Positions 52,385-62,727 of a DNA stretch of 64,000 bases are shown here, in pieces. The notes below the pieces were generated by a model. It was not told where the DNA came from, searched no databases, and saw only the letters and a list, made by a program, of their open reading frames with translations. Within the stretch, counting starts at the first letter, position 1. Each line of letters opens with the position of its first letter. The stretch covers positions 868,001 to 932,000 of the forward strand of contig CM072528.1 in NCBI GenBank assembly GCA_036898165.1, given 5' to 3'. The translations under genes and the position numbers were made by a program. The DNA comes from Silybum marianum. Its lineage: Eukaryota; Streptophyta; Magnoliopsida; Asterales; Asteraceae.

Positions 52385-53233
52385 ATTGGTCGTTTGCTTA
52401 CCTAGGCTAATTCGGTTCCCATCTCGATTTTGCATAACATGGTAACCAACACGCCAACGTTATTATAACACTATAAAGAGTTTGATTCACAAGATATAAC
52501 ATGTCAAAGGAATTGTGATGAAATTTAACCAATTTGACCATGTGTTTAGTTGGTAATAACTTAAATAAAACATGTCAAAACAGCTGGAATCTGTTTTTTT
52601 GGTATGCTGAATATTATATTATATCATAATTATAATTAAATCATTAAAATACTCGTTCACAATATTTCCACACTTTACTATCTAATTAATAAGCATTATA
52701 CAACGATAACATTGATAATAATATTAGTTGTTGGTGGTGATGGTGATGTCAGTGGTCATGGTGGCTGCAATGGTTGTGGTTGTAGTGGTGTGGTAACAAC
52801 AGTAGCAGTAGTGGCGACCATCATGGTGGCATGGTATAGATTTGAGTAATTATAAGAGTATTGTGGTATTTTTCAAAATATTTGATGAACCGGAAATATA
52901 ATTCCTTATTAAAACTTGAAAAAATAAATTCATCATATGTGGAATTAGAATTTTGTATTAAAACTTGCTGAATGACCAAACACGTGAATTAAGTTTGATT
53001 AATGAAATTGTCATTCCGATTCTTTCAGGTGATGTTTAGTTCGATGAAATCTGACAGAATTTAAAAACTTAATTTCACCGACAAAATTCCACTAATGCTA
53101 CCGCCACGACCACCATGGTCGTCGTTACCACTGTCACCTTCACCCCTACACTACCACCTTCCCCACAGTCACCACCACCACCACTCTCACCTCCACTTTT
53201 CCACCACCATTATACTAATAAAAACAAACAGTC
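52385..53233. other. Gene-free DNA with inverted GGTGGT / ACCACC tracts
   Basis: TTGTTGGTGGTGATGGTGAT and GGCGACCATCATGGTGGCAT (52728-52830) face CACGACCACCATGGTCGTCG and CAGTCACCACCACCACCACT (53101-53185), so the two triplet-rich tracts form a large imperfect inverted repeat. The plus ORF at 53095 is a consequence of the triplet repeat. No gene. Confidence 0.45.
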
Positions 53234-53505
53234 AGGGTCGTTTACCAAACATTTATTCAGGTAAACGCTTACCAAGTCATATTACCTTACCGGATAAATA
53301 TGCAAGGACCAAAAATCTTACCCGGTAAGAGCGGTAAGAGCAAATGCAATGACCGAGAGTCTTACCCGGTAAGTCAGAACGACGGCTCTTATCGGTTTGC
53401 GCTTACCGGATAAATCATTGTATACGATATCATTTTGATAGTCTAAGATCTTACCCACTAAGTAAATAACAGTGTTGAATTTTACCGGTAAACACTTATC
53501 CATGG
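53234..53505. mobile_element. GGTAA-family MITE
   Basis: GGTCGTTTACCAAACATTTA at the left and TTTTACCGGTAAACACTTAT at the right; CTTACCCGGTAAGAGCGGTAAGAG and CTTACCCGGTAAGTCAGAAC inside. The right end is overrun by the segment of the GGTGAGAAGGAGAG-type MITE at about 53515-53600. Confidence 0.65.
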
Positions 53506-53651
53506 GGATTGCTCCAATGAATCGCGGTGCATCTCATCATAATGTGCATCCAATTGTGGAGATCATTTCTTACGTTTCTCCCCTTAACTCTCTTTCTTAC
53601 CGAAATCTAACCATTTATTGATATTAATATTTACAACTTACAAGTTACAAC

Positions 53652-54113
53652 CATCTATACTATATTATAAAGCATTTGGGGTTAAACTCTTAAAAACAAC
53701 TTTTTAAGCATCATGTACCATTAATTAAAGCCAAATTACTTAATTTTCAAATTTACAAGTTGAGAAGCATAAGTACAACTTATTAAAACTCAAAGTTTGA
53801 ATTCTTATAACTAACTGCGGATAAACATAATCAAATAATGATAAACATATCATTTTAAATATAAATAATCTAAGTTATGATAATTATTGAGTTTTAATAG
53901 AATAGTTAATCATTATCCTTTTAAAACATTATATTTTCAAACCTAAAATAAATTAATTGGTTATTAAATCTATATTAAATTATAATAAGAAAATTAAACT
54001 GAAAATTATCTTTATTAAAAAACTAAAACAAAACCATATTATAAAATCGATAAAGAATAAAATGAATAATTAAAATCGAGATGTATATGTACCGTTGCAT
54101 TGCGCGAGTACTT
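53652..54113 (+). mobile_element. Non-autonomous Helitron-like element
   Basis: The left end TCTATACTATATTATAAAGC is the classic 5' TC end of plant Helitrons. The right end GTACCGTTGCATTGCGCGAG then TACTTTT resembles their GC-rich 3' hairpin before CTRR, although the final CTAGT is not intact. The interior is AT-rich with no RepHel domain. Compare the 3'-like ends at 33228 and 33753. Confidence 0.6.
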
Positions 54114-54223
54114 TTAAAAAACAAACAACCGAATATATCAACAACAAAAAAAAAGGTAAAATAAAACATTGTTTTATTGCTGTTTCATGTCACCGGCCGA
54201 TTGTTTTTGATCACCAGAAAACC

Positions 54224-54389
54224 ATGGGTACATTTTCCGGTGAAACGTTTATGCTAATCAACACCGCCGACGACGGCGATGGCAGTACTGTACGAACAAG
54301 GATAAGCGGCATTGTCTCCTACGAACTCCAACAGACTACTTCATTCTTCAAATCAAATCAACTTTGGTTGGCGATCGACTCTCACAGCG
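54224..54389 (+). pseudogene. Possible orphan first exon or gene fragment
   Basis: An ATG in good context (ACCATGG) opens a frame reading MGTFSGETFMLINTADDGDG and ending FFKSNQLWLAIDSHSG at a donor-like site, CAGCG|GTAAGC. Its GC content is clearly above the surrounding DNA, as expected for a real exon. I do not recognise the family, and no convincing second exon follows before 55290, so a captured or abandoned gene fragment is possible. It lies 110 bp after a Helitron-like 3' end. Confidence 0.35.
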
Positions 54390-55290
54390 GTAAGCGGTAA
54401 TTCATTGCATTCATCCTCGTTATCTGGCATGGAATTTCCGTCTTATTTTATGCTATAATTTATCAATTTCGTTGTCAATTTTGTAGTTATTAACGTGTAT
54501 GCACTCAAATTCACTATCAATTGAAATGAAGTGAAAGATCATCAAGGTGTTTGTTGATGCAACTCAGAGCCAACACACTCGATGGAGTTAGTTATTGATT
54601 AAAGGAAGCAGTAATTATACATTTATACCTTCGGTTCACCACTCGATTTCCAATTTGTTAAAACAATATATAGTTTGCAGGAAGAACCCACGCATCATAT
54701 TATTCTTTCATGGTTTGGGGATAGGGAAGTGGAACCATTAACCATATCATGATGACTTGGGGGAAGAAGTTTCCATCATATTGCCAGGATAGAAGTTAAT
54801 TTACAGAAAACATGGTGAAATCATGGTGAAATAAAAGGCTAATGTACAAGCTAATCTTTCTGGATTATGGAAGGGTTTAAATGGGGGAAATAGCATAATG
54901 GTAGTCCCTAAACTACTGGTAGACTGAGGTGATTCTCATGGAGTTCTTGTTTTGCAAAAATTGTATTAAAGCACGGGGTCCTTAATGATGTAAGCTGATG
55001 AAGAAATGTAAAGAATGCACGCGATGATTATGGATATATTTGGTCTTAGGATAGATGGAACAAGAACTAAATGAAGTAAAAAGATAAACAGTAGATATTA
55101 AATTTGATGATTTAGCAATGGTGGATTCATGACTGAGTATCTTAGTTTTGGAAAATAAGATCTTGCAACTGTAGTCGACTAGTTGTACAAGGTTAAGAAT
55201 GGTCGTTTTTGTCTTTTGCCGGGAGAGGTGTTAACTACATATTTCACATTACTGAGATAGGAAGAAGATCAACAATTAGAAAAAGTGAAG
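54390..55290. other. Gene-free DNA; left flank of the proline-rich gene array
   Basis: GGTGATTCTCATGGAGTTCT then AAGCACGGGGTCCTTAATGATG at about 54927-54986 recurs at about 56785-56840 and, diverged, at 61784. CCATTAACCATATCATGATGA near 54736 echoes other intergenic copies. This is the upstream remainder of the duplicated unit that gave the four genes. No gene. Confidence 0.5.
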
Positions 55291-55544
55291 TTCAGAGGTT
55301 GTTCAACAACCCCAAACCTAGAAAACCTTATGGTATGTTTATGCCAGGTGTCAATTGTTGTTCTGCATTTGCTTCCTCTTGTACTTGGCAAACTTAGGTT
55401 GATAAGCTGCTTACAACCATCAGTAGTTGTTGCCTTTGAGATTCCAACTTCCAACCAACCAAATTAAAGTGGTAACGTAACCTAGAGATTTATATATTTA
55501 CAAATATTCTAATCATAATGTTCTCAAACATAGTCTCTATATAT
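55291..55544 (+). promoter_or_regulatory. Upstream region of proline-rich gene 1
   Basis: Shared block GGTTGTTCAACAACCCCAAA then CCTAGAAA at 55296-55325, CCAACCAACC (MYB AC-element-like) at 55451-55460 and TATATAT at 55538-55544, 108 bp before the ATG. The same order recurs before the three other genes. Confidence 0.6.
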
Positions 55545-55645
55545 TTGCGCTCCTTTTTGCATTCTCATCCACAGTAATCAAGTTCATTTGTCTCAACTTT
55601 CAAAATATCTCGAGCCTTCTCTAGCTAATCACAACAAATTCTACC

Positions 55646-56050
55646 ATGGCTTCCACCAGCTATGTTTACATCCTTATCATTGCAGTATTCTCCCTTATGA
55701 ACAACGAGATGTGTTATGCTTCGCGTAATTTGTTGCAGGCAACTCCAACAGTGCCACAACCACAAATACCTACCTTACCAACTCTGCCACAACCCCAGAT
55801 GCCCGCCATCCCGACACTCCCACAACCACAGAAGCCCACCATCCCAGCACTGCCACAGCCACAAATACCCACCATCCCCACCCTCCCTAACATGCCCAAA
55901 GTTTCCTTGCCTCCATTGCCTTCTATGCCTACAATGCCCAAAGTTTCCTTGCCTCCATTGCCTTCTATGCCTACAATGCCCACAATCCCGAACCTTCCAA
56001 CAACTCTTCCTAATATTCCTTTCTTTGCTCCACCACCTTCCAGAAAGTAG
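55646..56050 (+). CDS. Small secreted proline-rich protein 1 (PELPK-like)
   Basis: 134 residues, one exon, ATG in ACCATGG context. Residues 1-25 form a signal peptide (YVYILIIAVFSL core; likely cut after CYA), followed by SRNLLQA. The body is short proline units: about four of the type LPQPQIPT-IPT, then NMPKVSLPPLPSMPTMP, whose PKVSLPPLPSMPTMP part is present twice only in this copy, and a tail NLPTTLPNIPFFAPPPSRK. Such proteins are secreted to the cell wall; the LLQ/LLE start and PxxP pentameric repeats resemble Arabidopsis PELPK proteins, but I cannot prove orthology. No Cys after the signal, so no disulfide fold is expected; prolines may be hydroxylated. It is the first and longest of four tandem paralogues. 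Confidence 0.8.
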   Translation: MASTSYVYILIIAVFSLMNNEMCYASRNLLQATPTVPQPQIPTLPTLPQPQMPAIPTLPQPQKPTIPALPQPQIPTIPTLPNMPKVSLPPLPSMPTMPKVSLPPLPSMPTMPTIPNLPTTLPNIPFFAPPPSRK

Positions 56051-56938
56051 ACCATAGACAAGTGCACTGCTTCTAGATAGGAAGAAAAGCAATGATACAT
56101 ACATACTCATTCTGTGGGGATCTGGAGCTTTGTCTGATATTGCCATGAGGAGGGTCTCTGATCCATTTGTTTTACATTTATGTTTTCTTAGTAGATTGGC
56201 TTCAACATATGGTATTGGTGGTTATGTTACATGGGCTGGGAGTATTTTATTGTGTGTTGTTTTTTCATTCATGTACTCTGAGTGGTTTGATGTATATGTC
56301 CTTAATTTTATGTTGAATAATTCAATTATTATAAATCTTAACTTCAAGCATTATCTGATCCCTACATCCTCTCTTTGGTACTATGGAGTAGGTGGAGTGT
56401 CGTTTAAACTTAGAATGGGATCCCAAGTGTTGAAGCTTCATAATTCTCATAATCCTCCAAAGAGTAAAACTCTATAAAATTTAACTAAATAACAAAGATT
56501 GACGTAAAACCAGCAAACCATATCATGATCATTCTGCACAAACTTTTCTCGGATTGCAAGAGGAACTTCATGAAATATAATTGAATCCTTTGTTCTTGAT
56601 TTGAGGAACAAGAAGAGGTGCAACCATACCATGGTCCTGTCCCTGATGTGGGGAAGAAGAAAATTGCTGAATTATAAAATCATATCAAAATAGAAGGTTA
56701 ACGGAAATTTTAGTCTTTCTGGATTTCTAGAGAATCTGAAAGGGGGATTTAGCATCCATGTTAGTCCCTAAATACCGCTAGGCCGAGGTGATTGTCATGG
56801 AGTTCCATGTCATTGATGATAATAAAGCATGGGGTTCCTTGATTACCTTAAAGCAACGAGGCAAGTTGTATGTTAAACAAGGGACCAAAGAATGCAGGTT
56901 ATGAGTGGAGTTCTTTGATTACAGGATACACTACAACA
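56051..56938. other. 3' region of gene 1 and duplicated intergenic DNA
   Basis: The 3' flank to about 56340 resembles those of the other paralogues. CATGATCATTCTGCACAAAC then AGGAACTTCATGAAATATAA (about 56524-56582) recurs at about 59413, 61316 and 63463, marking the duplicated unit. Only chance ORFs. Confidence 0.55.
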
Positions 56939-57407
56939 AAATTTGCTTTATAGGACGCCTAAATTGTCTAAGTGTCCTAATAGAATACTTTATAGAACTC
57001 GGGTTTATAGGACCTAACTATAAAATGTCCTATCTAAAAGCTTTACAATTGGTTTATAGAACATTTAAGGAATTGTAATATTTTTAGGGCCCTTTTTAAT
57101 ACAAAGGGTCCTTTTAGCTATTTTATATGACACTTTTGAGAAGTGCCCTACAAACCCATCTTTTTACAGGACACTTGTGTTTATAAGACACTTTCTCAAA
57201 TAGCGTCATATAAAATAGTTAATATGACACTTTATTTTAAAAGCGTTCTAAAAACCTTGATAAAATGCCTAAAAGCGTCCTATAAACCTTTATAACACTT
57301 TTAGGTATGACGATTTTTGGTTTGGTCCTATACTCTTAAGTCCTATAAAGTATTTTTTAGGACACTTCTATGTTTTTTAGACTATAAAATCAATTTTTGT
57401 TGTAGTG
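56939..57407. mobile_element. CACTA-type MITE
   Basis: Ends CACTACAACAAAATTTG and CAATTTTTGTTGTAGTG, flanked by ATA on both sides (56936-56938 and 57408-57410). CACTA ends with a 3-bp target duplication define the CACTA/EnSpm superfamily. Interior of 469 bp repeats words such as TTTATAGGACC, GTCCTATAAA and GCGTCCTATAAACC in both orientations, the usual subterminal repeats. No transposase. It is present only between genes 1 and 2, so it arrived after that duplication or was lost elsewhere. Confidence 0.85.
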
Positions 57408-57920
57408 ATACGTGGACCAAGGTCCATGCAAAGTTGGGGTTTCAACTTTGTGGCTTTCTTGGATAAATGAAGGGAAAGGGAAACCTAATAAAGTAAAAAA
57501 AAACAACATATACAAATATTTTATTGGAGGAAGATCCATGTCATCTCCTTTCGCACGATCGCCCTAAGTTGCATGTAGAAGCATGTTAGATTGAGGTCGA
57601 GAATAGCTGTTTTGACTTTCATCATGTACTATTTGTAATTTATACTTATTTCTCTGTTCAGCCTCAAAGATCGTATATACATTTGATCGACATTGTTTTT
57701 TTGTCTTCATTTCCCACCCCTCTTTTTACGTTTTCGGCCTTTTATTTCTTTCATAGCTCTTACTAGTTACTTCTATGATGTATGTTCGACTTCTATTAAA
57801 AAGGCTCGTTAACTTATGTTGAATCTGATATATGCAGAGTTTCTAGCGATGTTTTTGAATTTTATGCTGATGATATTTGCCAACATCAGATAAAAAAAAT
57901 CAATAATAGAAAACTTCCTG
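57408..57920. other. Gene-free DNA upstream of proline-rich gene 2
   Basis: No gene seen. TTTCGCACGATCGCCCTAAG and T-rich stretches only. Confidence 0.4.
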
Positions 57921-58142
57921 AAGTCTAGTGGTTGTCCAACAACTCCAAAGCCTAGAAATGTCAATTTTTTGGGCTGCCTTTTCTGGTCTATTGGTATGTC
58001 TTCCTCTTGTACTTGCCAAACATTGGTTGATAAACTACTCACAACCATGATTGCCACCCTTTCAAGGTTCCGACCACGCATTCAGATTTTTATATTTTTT
58101 ATTATTTAGAATCATAATCCTCTCAATAATCTCTATATATAC
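57921..58142 (+). promoter_or_regulatory. Upstream region of proline-rich gene 2
   Basis: Shared block GGTTGTCCAACAACTCCAAA then GCCTAGAAA at 57930-57958; the AC-like word is diverged (TCCGACCACGC near 58070); TATATATA at 58135-58142, 106 bp before the ATG. Confidence 0.6.
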
Positions 58143-58240
58143 TTGTGTCGTTTGTGCTCTTCTAGATCACTAATCAAGTTCATTTGTCTCTACTTCAAAA
58201 TATCTCGAGTCTTTTATAGCTAATCACAGCAAATCCTACC

Positions 58241-58609
58241 ATGGCTTCCACCAGCTATGTTTATATTCTCATCCTTGCTGTATTCTCCCTTATGAACAAC
58301 GAGATGTGTCATGCTTCGCGTAATTTGTTGCAGGCAACTCCATCAGTGCCACAACCACAAATACCCACCATTCCGACACTCCCGCAGCCACAGATGCCCA
58401 CCATCCCGTCACTGCCAAAGCCACAGCCACAGATGCCCACCATTCCGTCACTGCCACAGCCACAAATACCCACAATCCCCACCCTCCCTAACATGCCCAA
58501 AGTCTCCTTGCCTCCATTGCCTTCTATGCCTACAATGCCCACAATCCCAAACCTTCCAACAACTCTTCCTAATATTCCTTTCTTTGCTCCACCCCCTTCC
58601 AAGAAGTAG
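58241..58609 (+). CDS. Small secreted proline-rich protein 2 (PELPK-like)
   Basis: 122 residues, one exon, same ACCATGG start as gene 1. Signal peptide MASTSYVYILILAVFSLMNN, then HASRNLLQATPS. The repeat part has four PQPQ/KPQPQ units, one extended as SLPKPQPQMPT, followed by a single NMPKVSLPPLPSMPTMPTIP and the tail TTLPNIPFFAPPPSKK. Nucleotide identity to gene 1 is very high over the signal peptide and the 3' coding end, so these two are the closest pair. Probably a cell-wall protein; function not shown. Confidence 0.8.
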   Translation: MASTSYVYILILAVFSLMNNEMCHASRNLLQATPSVPQPQIPTIPTLPQPQMPTIPSLPKPQPQMPTIPSLPQPQIPTIPTLPNMPKVSLPPLPSMPTMPTIPNLPTTLPNIPFFAPPPSKK

Positions 58610-59050
58610 ACTACGGACAAGGGCATTGCTGCTAGACATGAAGAAAAGCGATGGTACATGCATGCTCATTGTGTAGAGATCAGAAGCTTTGGTCGATATT
58701 GTTGTTAGAAGGATCTTTGATCTTATCTTTTTACATTTACATTTTCTAAGTCGGTTTCAACATATGGAATTTGTTCTAGGTTACTTGATAGAAGAGTGTT
58801 TTGTTTGTGTGTTGCTTTTTATTTGTACACTATGAGTGTTTCATATGCTTTGTTGTAATATATTCTTATTTTAAATTGAATGATTCAATTACTTATAAAT
58901 CATATCTATAAGCATGGTCTGATGATCCCTACATTGTTTCTTAGGTGGACTGTTGTTTAGAATAGTATCTCCAAGTGTTCGAGCTTCATGTTCAAGCTGT
59001 GAAAAGTGGTACCTGATCCCATAACTTCTCCAAAGAATAGGACCCACTTA
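58610..59050. other. 3' flank of proline-rich gene 2
   Basis: ACATATGG, TTTGTACACTATGAGTG and TGAATGATTCAATTA words parallel the 3' flanks of genes 1, 3 and 4, where the transcript presumably ends. No other gene. Confidence 0.5.
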
Positions 59051-59348
59051 GAGGCTGTTTGGTTGGTTTTCCATTAAGTCCTGTATGAGTAAAGCTGTCT
59101 GTGTGGATTAATCTGCCTGTATAGGTTGTGAATGTTTTTGTTCGGGAGGATTTTTTTCATAGAGGGGAGGAGCGTGTTTTTAAATTGGGATGAACAAGTT
59201 TGGAAAAAAAACTTGGCTTTATGCATAAAGCTTTCTCATAGAATCTTACGGAGTAAGCCACTTTCTATATTATTAAGCCACTACAAACAGTCACGTATAA
59301 CTGACCGAATAAGCTGTGAGCCCATTAAGCTGCTAACAACAGGCCTTT
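59051..59348. mobile_element. Family F MITE, TTA target, between genes 2 and 3
   Basis: TTA at 59048-59050 and 59349-59351. Ends GAGGCTGTTTGGTTGG and CTAACAACAGGCCTTT. Interior words TTAAGTCCTGTATGAGTAAA and CTGTCTGTGTGGATTAATCT match the 302-bp copy at 15497. Confidence 0.8.
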
Positions 59349-59351
59349 TTA

Positions 59352-60130
59352 GTGCTACAAGACAAATTCCATAAAGATTTAAATAAATAACAAAGACTGA
59401 AGTAAAACCATTCCATGATCATTCTGCAGAAACATTTCTGAGTTTGCAAGTGGAACTTCATGAAATATATATGAAATCTGTATTCTTGATTTTGGGAACA
59501 AGATATGGTGAAACTATACTATGGTCATTCTCCACACCTTTCCTGGATATATGAAATAAATGAAGGGGAAAAAGACCGTAAAAAAATCAAAACAAAGATA
59601 AAAAAATTTAATGGTGTTATCTCCATTCATCCTATCTTACGTGTATGCAAACTTTTAAAATTGCATAAGTTATTTGGAAACATTCTCTGTACTTAACGTC
59701 TAGATGGATTTTGGCTGATAACCAAGTCTGATGTAATCAATTTCGTACAGATTGGCATGGAGTAAAGAAGTTGATGGCATATGTTCTATGATCATACTCA
59801 ACTGCGAGAAGTGTGCTGCAGGGACTGTGCCCCATGTTCCATGTTTTTTTGCAGACAGGTGTGTAGTACTTTTCATTATTTTTCTCGGTTTACCTCAACC
59901 ATCCTTGACATTGAATTGACTGTTTGACAATGTGTTGTGCAAATGTCTAGTAATATATATTCTCGTAATTTTGACTGTCCTATATATGATCATAATCGCT
60001 TTGTCTGAATTTTATGAAGATTTTGGTTTTGAATTACATTGGCAAGAAAACACTAGAACCATTGTTTCTGAATTAGCTTACCTAAAATAGGAATATAGGA
60101 TTGATAAACAAAAACTGTCATCTGAATTTT
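59352..60130. other. Duplicated intergenic DNA between genes 2 and 3
   Basis: AATAACAAAGACTGAAGTAA then CCATGATCATTCTGCAGAAA and GTGGAACTTCATGAAATATA (59388-59470) repeat the unit at 56484-56582. No gene. Confidence 0.5.
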
Positions 60131-60351
60131 GCGGTTGTTTAACAACTCCAAACCTAGAATCCCAATTATATTTTGGTAGTTTGTACATTTAAGTGCTGAT
60201 CTTTTGATGAACTGTCTATGTCAAGACTAATCACAGCCGTCAACCTTTGGCATGTTTAGAGTTTCCAACCAACCCAAATAAAAGTCATCACATAACTCAA
60301 GGCCTTTTTTTTATGTTAAATCATAACCCTCTTGCAAGTTCTCTATATATA
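60131..60351 (+). promoter_or_regulatory. Upstream region of proline-rich gene 3
   Basis: Shared block GGTTGTTTAACAACTCCAAA then CCTAGAATCCCAAT at 60133-60166; CCAACCAACC at 60265-60274; TATATATA at 60344-60351, 96 bp before the ATG. Confidence 0.6.
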
Positions 60352-60439
60352 CTCCAAATCTTTCTACATTACCCTTCACAGTTTATCAAGTTCATTTGAC
60401 TCTAGCTACATCTCTTTATCAAATCACAGTAATTGTATC

Positions 60440-60811
60440 ATGGCTTCCACCGGCTGTCTTTACATCTTCATCCTTGCAGTATTCTTGCTTACGAGCAATG
60501 AGATGTGTTATGCTTCACGCAATTTGTTACAAGCAACTCCAACCGTACCACAACCACAAGTACCCACCATACCAACACTCCCACAACCACAGATTCCCAC
60601 CATCCCGACACTCCCAAAGCCACAAATACCCACCATCCCGACACTCCCACAGCCACAAATGCCCACCATCCCGACAATGCCAACCATCCCCACATTCCCT
60701 AATATGCCCAAAGTTTCCTTGCCTCCATTGCCTTCTATGCCAACCATACCAAACTTCCCAACAACTCTTCCCAAAATTCCGTTTTTCGCTCCACCACCTT
60801 CCAAGAAGTAG
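60440..60811 (+). CDS. Small secreted proline-rich protein 3 (PELPK-like)
   Basis: 123 residues, one exon. An in-frame ATG at 60332 would add 36 residues, but it precedes the TATA box at 60344 and destroys the signal peptide position, so MASTGCLYIFILAVFLLTSN is taken as the start. After CYASRNLLQA come four units of the type LPQPQ/KPQ-[VIM]-PTIPT with very regular spacing, then MPTIPTFPNMPKVSLPPLPS, a shorter middle and the tail TTLPKIPFFAPPPSKK. Predicted extracellular; structural wall role is inferred from composition. Confidence 0.8.
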   Translation: MASTGCLYIFILAVFLLTSNEMCYASRNLLQATPTVPQPQVPTIPTLPQPQIPTIPTLPKPQIPTIPTLPQPQMPTIPTMPTIPTFPNMPKVSLPPLPSMPTIPNFPTTLPKIPFFAPPPSKK

Positions 60812-62360
60812 ATCATGGACAAACCATTGTTACTAGATCAGAGGAAAAATCATGGTACCACAAAATCCCATTCTCTAGAGTTCAGGAGCTCTGGTTGATC
60901 TAGCTGATTAGAAGGGTATTTTATCCTAGTGTTTTTGCATTTATGTTTTCTTTGTAAGTGGGTCACTGCATATGGGATTGATGGCTAGATTACTTGATTG
61001 ATAAGTGTTCTATTATCATTTATTTTTAATCTATGTACTCTTTGTGTGGTTCGATATACTTTGTTATAACATATTGTTAATGTAAGGTGAACCGTGAATG
61101 TGAAAGATTCGATTATTTTAAATCTGTACTATAGGCAATATTGAACCACATCCTCTCTTTCATACTATGAAGTTGATGCATAGAGTACTGGAATAGAATC
61201 TGTGAGTGTCCAAGACTCATAATTAGAGGCAAAAAGTTCATTCTCCATAAATTAGGACCCATTTAGCACAAAAATCACAGCTCATTTAAGAAATTAAAAA
61301 AGTTACTCGAAGCATAGTGATCATTTACGCATAGGTTTTGTGAGTTCTCCAGACGAATTTCCACAAAATATTTGAATTTTCTTTTATCTGATTTTGGAAC
61401 AAGAAGAGTACTGCAACCACACTCGCTCGTTTTCCAAATGTGGGAAAGAAGAAGAATTGCAGAGATATATAAATACATCAAATTCAAATAGAACATGTGT
61501 CAAACTGTTGATCTTTCTATATTATATATGGTTTTAAAGAGGGGATTCGCCGATTCGGTGTCAATGGTAGGATTGTTTGTTTACTTCTTAATGGTGTCAT
61601 TAAGAGGTTTGCCTCTGAATCGGTCAGAGGAACATCTTGTTTGGCAGGAAAAAAATACATCTGAATTGTTCCATGAGACTTTGAGCGATTTTTCATCTTA
61701 GGGCACCCCATTACCATTCAGAGGTCTCATAGTTCCTAGATCGCCCTTCACACCCTCTCATCCTTTCACTGGTTGGTATAGGTGGTTATCATGGAGTTCT
61801 GTTTTTCATATAATAATTAACCATGGGATTATAATTATCTTAAATATGGACAATTTTTTTTGTCAACTCTATACATGAAAAAATGCAGGTCATGGGTATG
61901 GAGCTTTTTGATCAAAGAAACAGACAGCACACCCCGTGCAAGTTGTGATTTTATTCTGTACCTTTCTTTGATGCATGAATTATATGAAGGGGAAGGGAAA
62001 CATAAAAAGGTGAAAACAAAGATGACACAACAAGTTACATTTCTGACAGTTTGGCCTAATAAAGAGACACCAAGTAACAAAATGACCTTAGGTTTCAATG
62101 TGTATATATATCTTTAAACATTTAATGCATGATTCGTGAAATTGTTTTTTTTTCTTTTATTATTTTTGTATGTGTATACACTATACGCATGTATCGCACA
62201 CTCGTAAGTCGTATCCTTGCAACATAGGTGTTAGATCTCTTACATTTGCCGTGTAAAGTGGAGTGATTATTTTAAATTACTGTTGCAACAATGTGTGAGT
62301 CATAGTTTACCAGTTTGTACTAAAAAATATTTTTACCTAAAATAATTTGATCAATGAACA
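60812..62360. other. Intergenic DNA between genes 3 and 4
   Basis: Holds the gene 3 3' flank, the duplicated segment near 61310-61400, a worn family G MITE at about 61569-61736 (TTGTTTGTTTACTTCTTAAT, AACATCTTGTTTGGCAGG) and a diverged GGTTATCATGGAGTTCTG segment at 61787. ORFs here are not supported. Confidence 0.5.
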
Positions 62361-62421
62361 AACTCTTGGATGCTTTTAAGTCCCAACCTAGAAACCCAAT
62401 CATTTTTCAATGCTATATATA

Positions 62422-62454
<33 letters not shown>

Positions 62455-62625
62455 TCTTTTGTTTGGTGTTTGCTGATCTGTTGGTTTGCCTAATTCTTAT
62501 AGTTTCCAAGACTAAACACAACCACCAGCCACCTCTAGAGTTTCCAGCCAACCACATTAAAGTCAACAAAACTCATGACCCTTATTTATTTATAATATTA
62601 AATCACTGCTTATTCTCTATATATA
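62361..62625 (+). promoter_or_regulatory. Upstream region of proline-rich gene 4
   Basis: The shared block is diverged but visible (GCTTTTAAGTCCCAACCTAG then AAACCCAAT, 62372-62400). CCAGCCAACC lies at 62544-62553 and TATATATA at 62618-62625, 110 bp before the ATG. A (GT)n(TA)n microsatellite (62413-62453) separates the first two. Confidence 0.55.
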
Positions 62626-62727
62626 CTTCTGTGCTTTCTGCATTCTCCTTCACAATTAATCAGATTCATTAGCCTCTATCTCCCAAAAGCTCTTGAGCCT
62701 TCTTTAGTAACTCAAAATAATCCTATC

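Noticed and set aside
55714..56146. Long antisense and alternative-frame ORFs over the proline-rich genes (also at 58309, 60396 and 62762)
   Set aside because: Gly/Val-rich, His/Pro-rich and Trp-rich frames are by-products of the regular proline codon repeats; only the frame with signal peptide and conserved tail is shared meaningfully.
60332..60439. 36-residue N-terminal extension of proline-rich gene 3
   Set aside because: It begins upstream of the TATA box and is not shared by the three paralogues.
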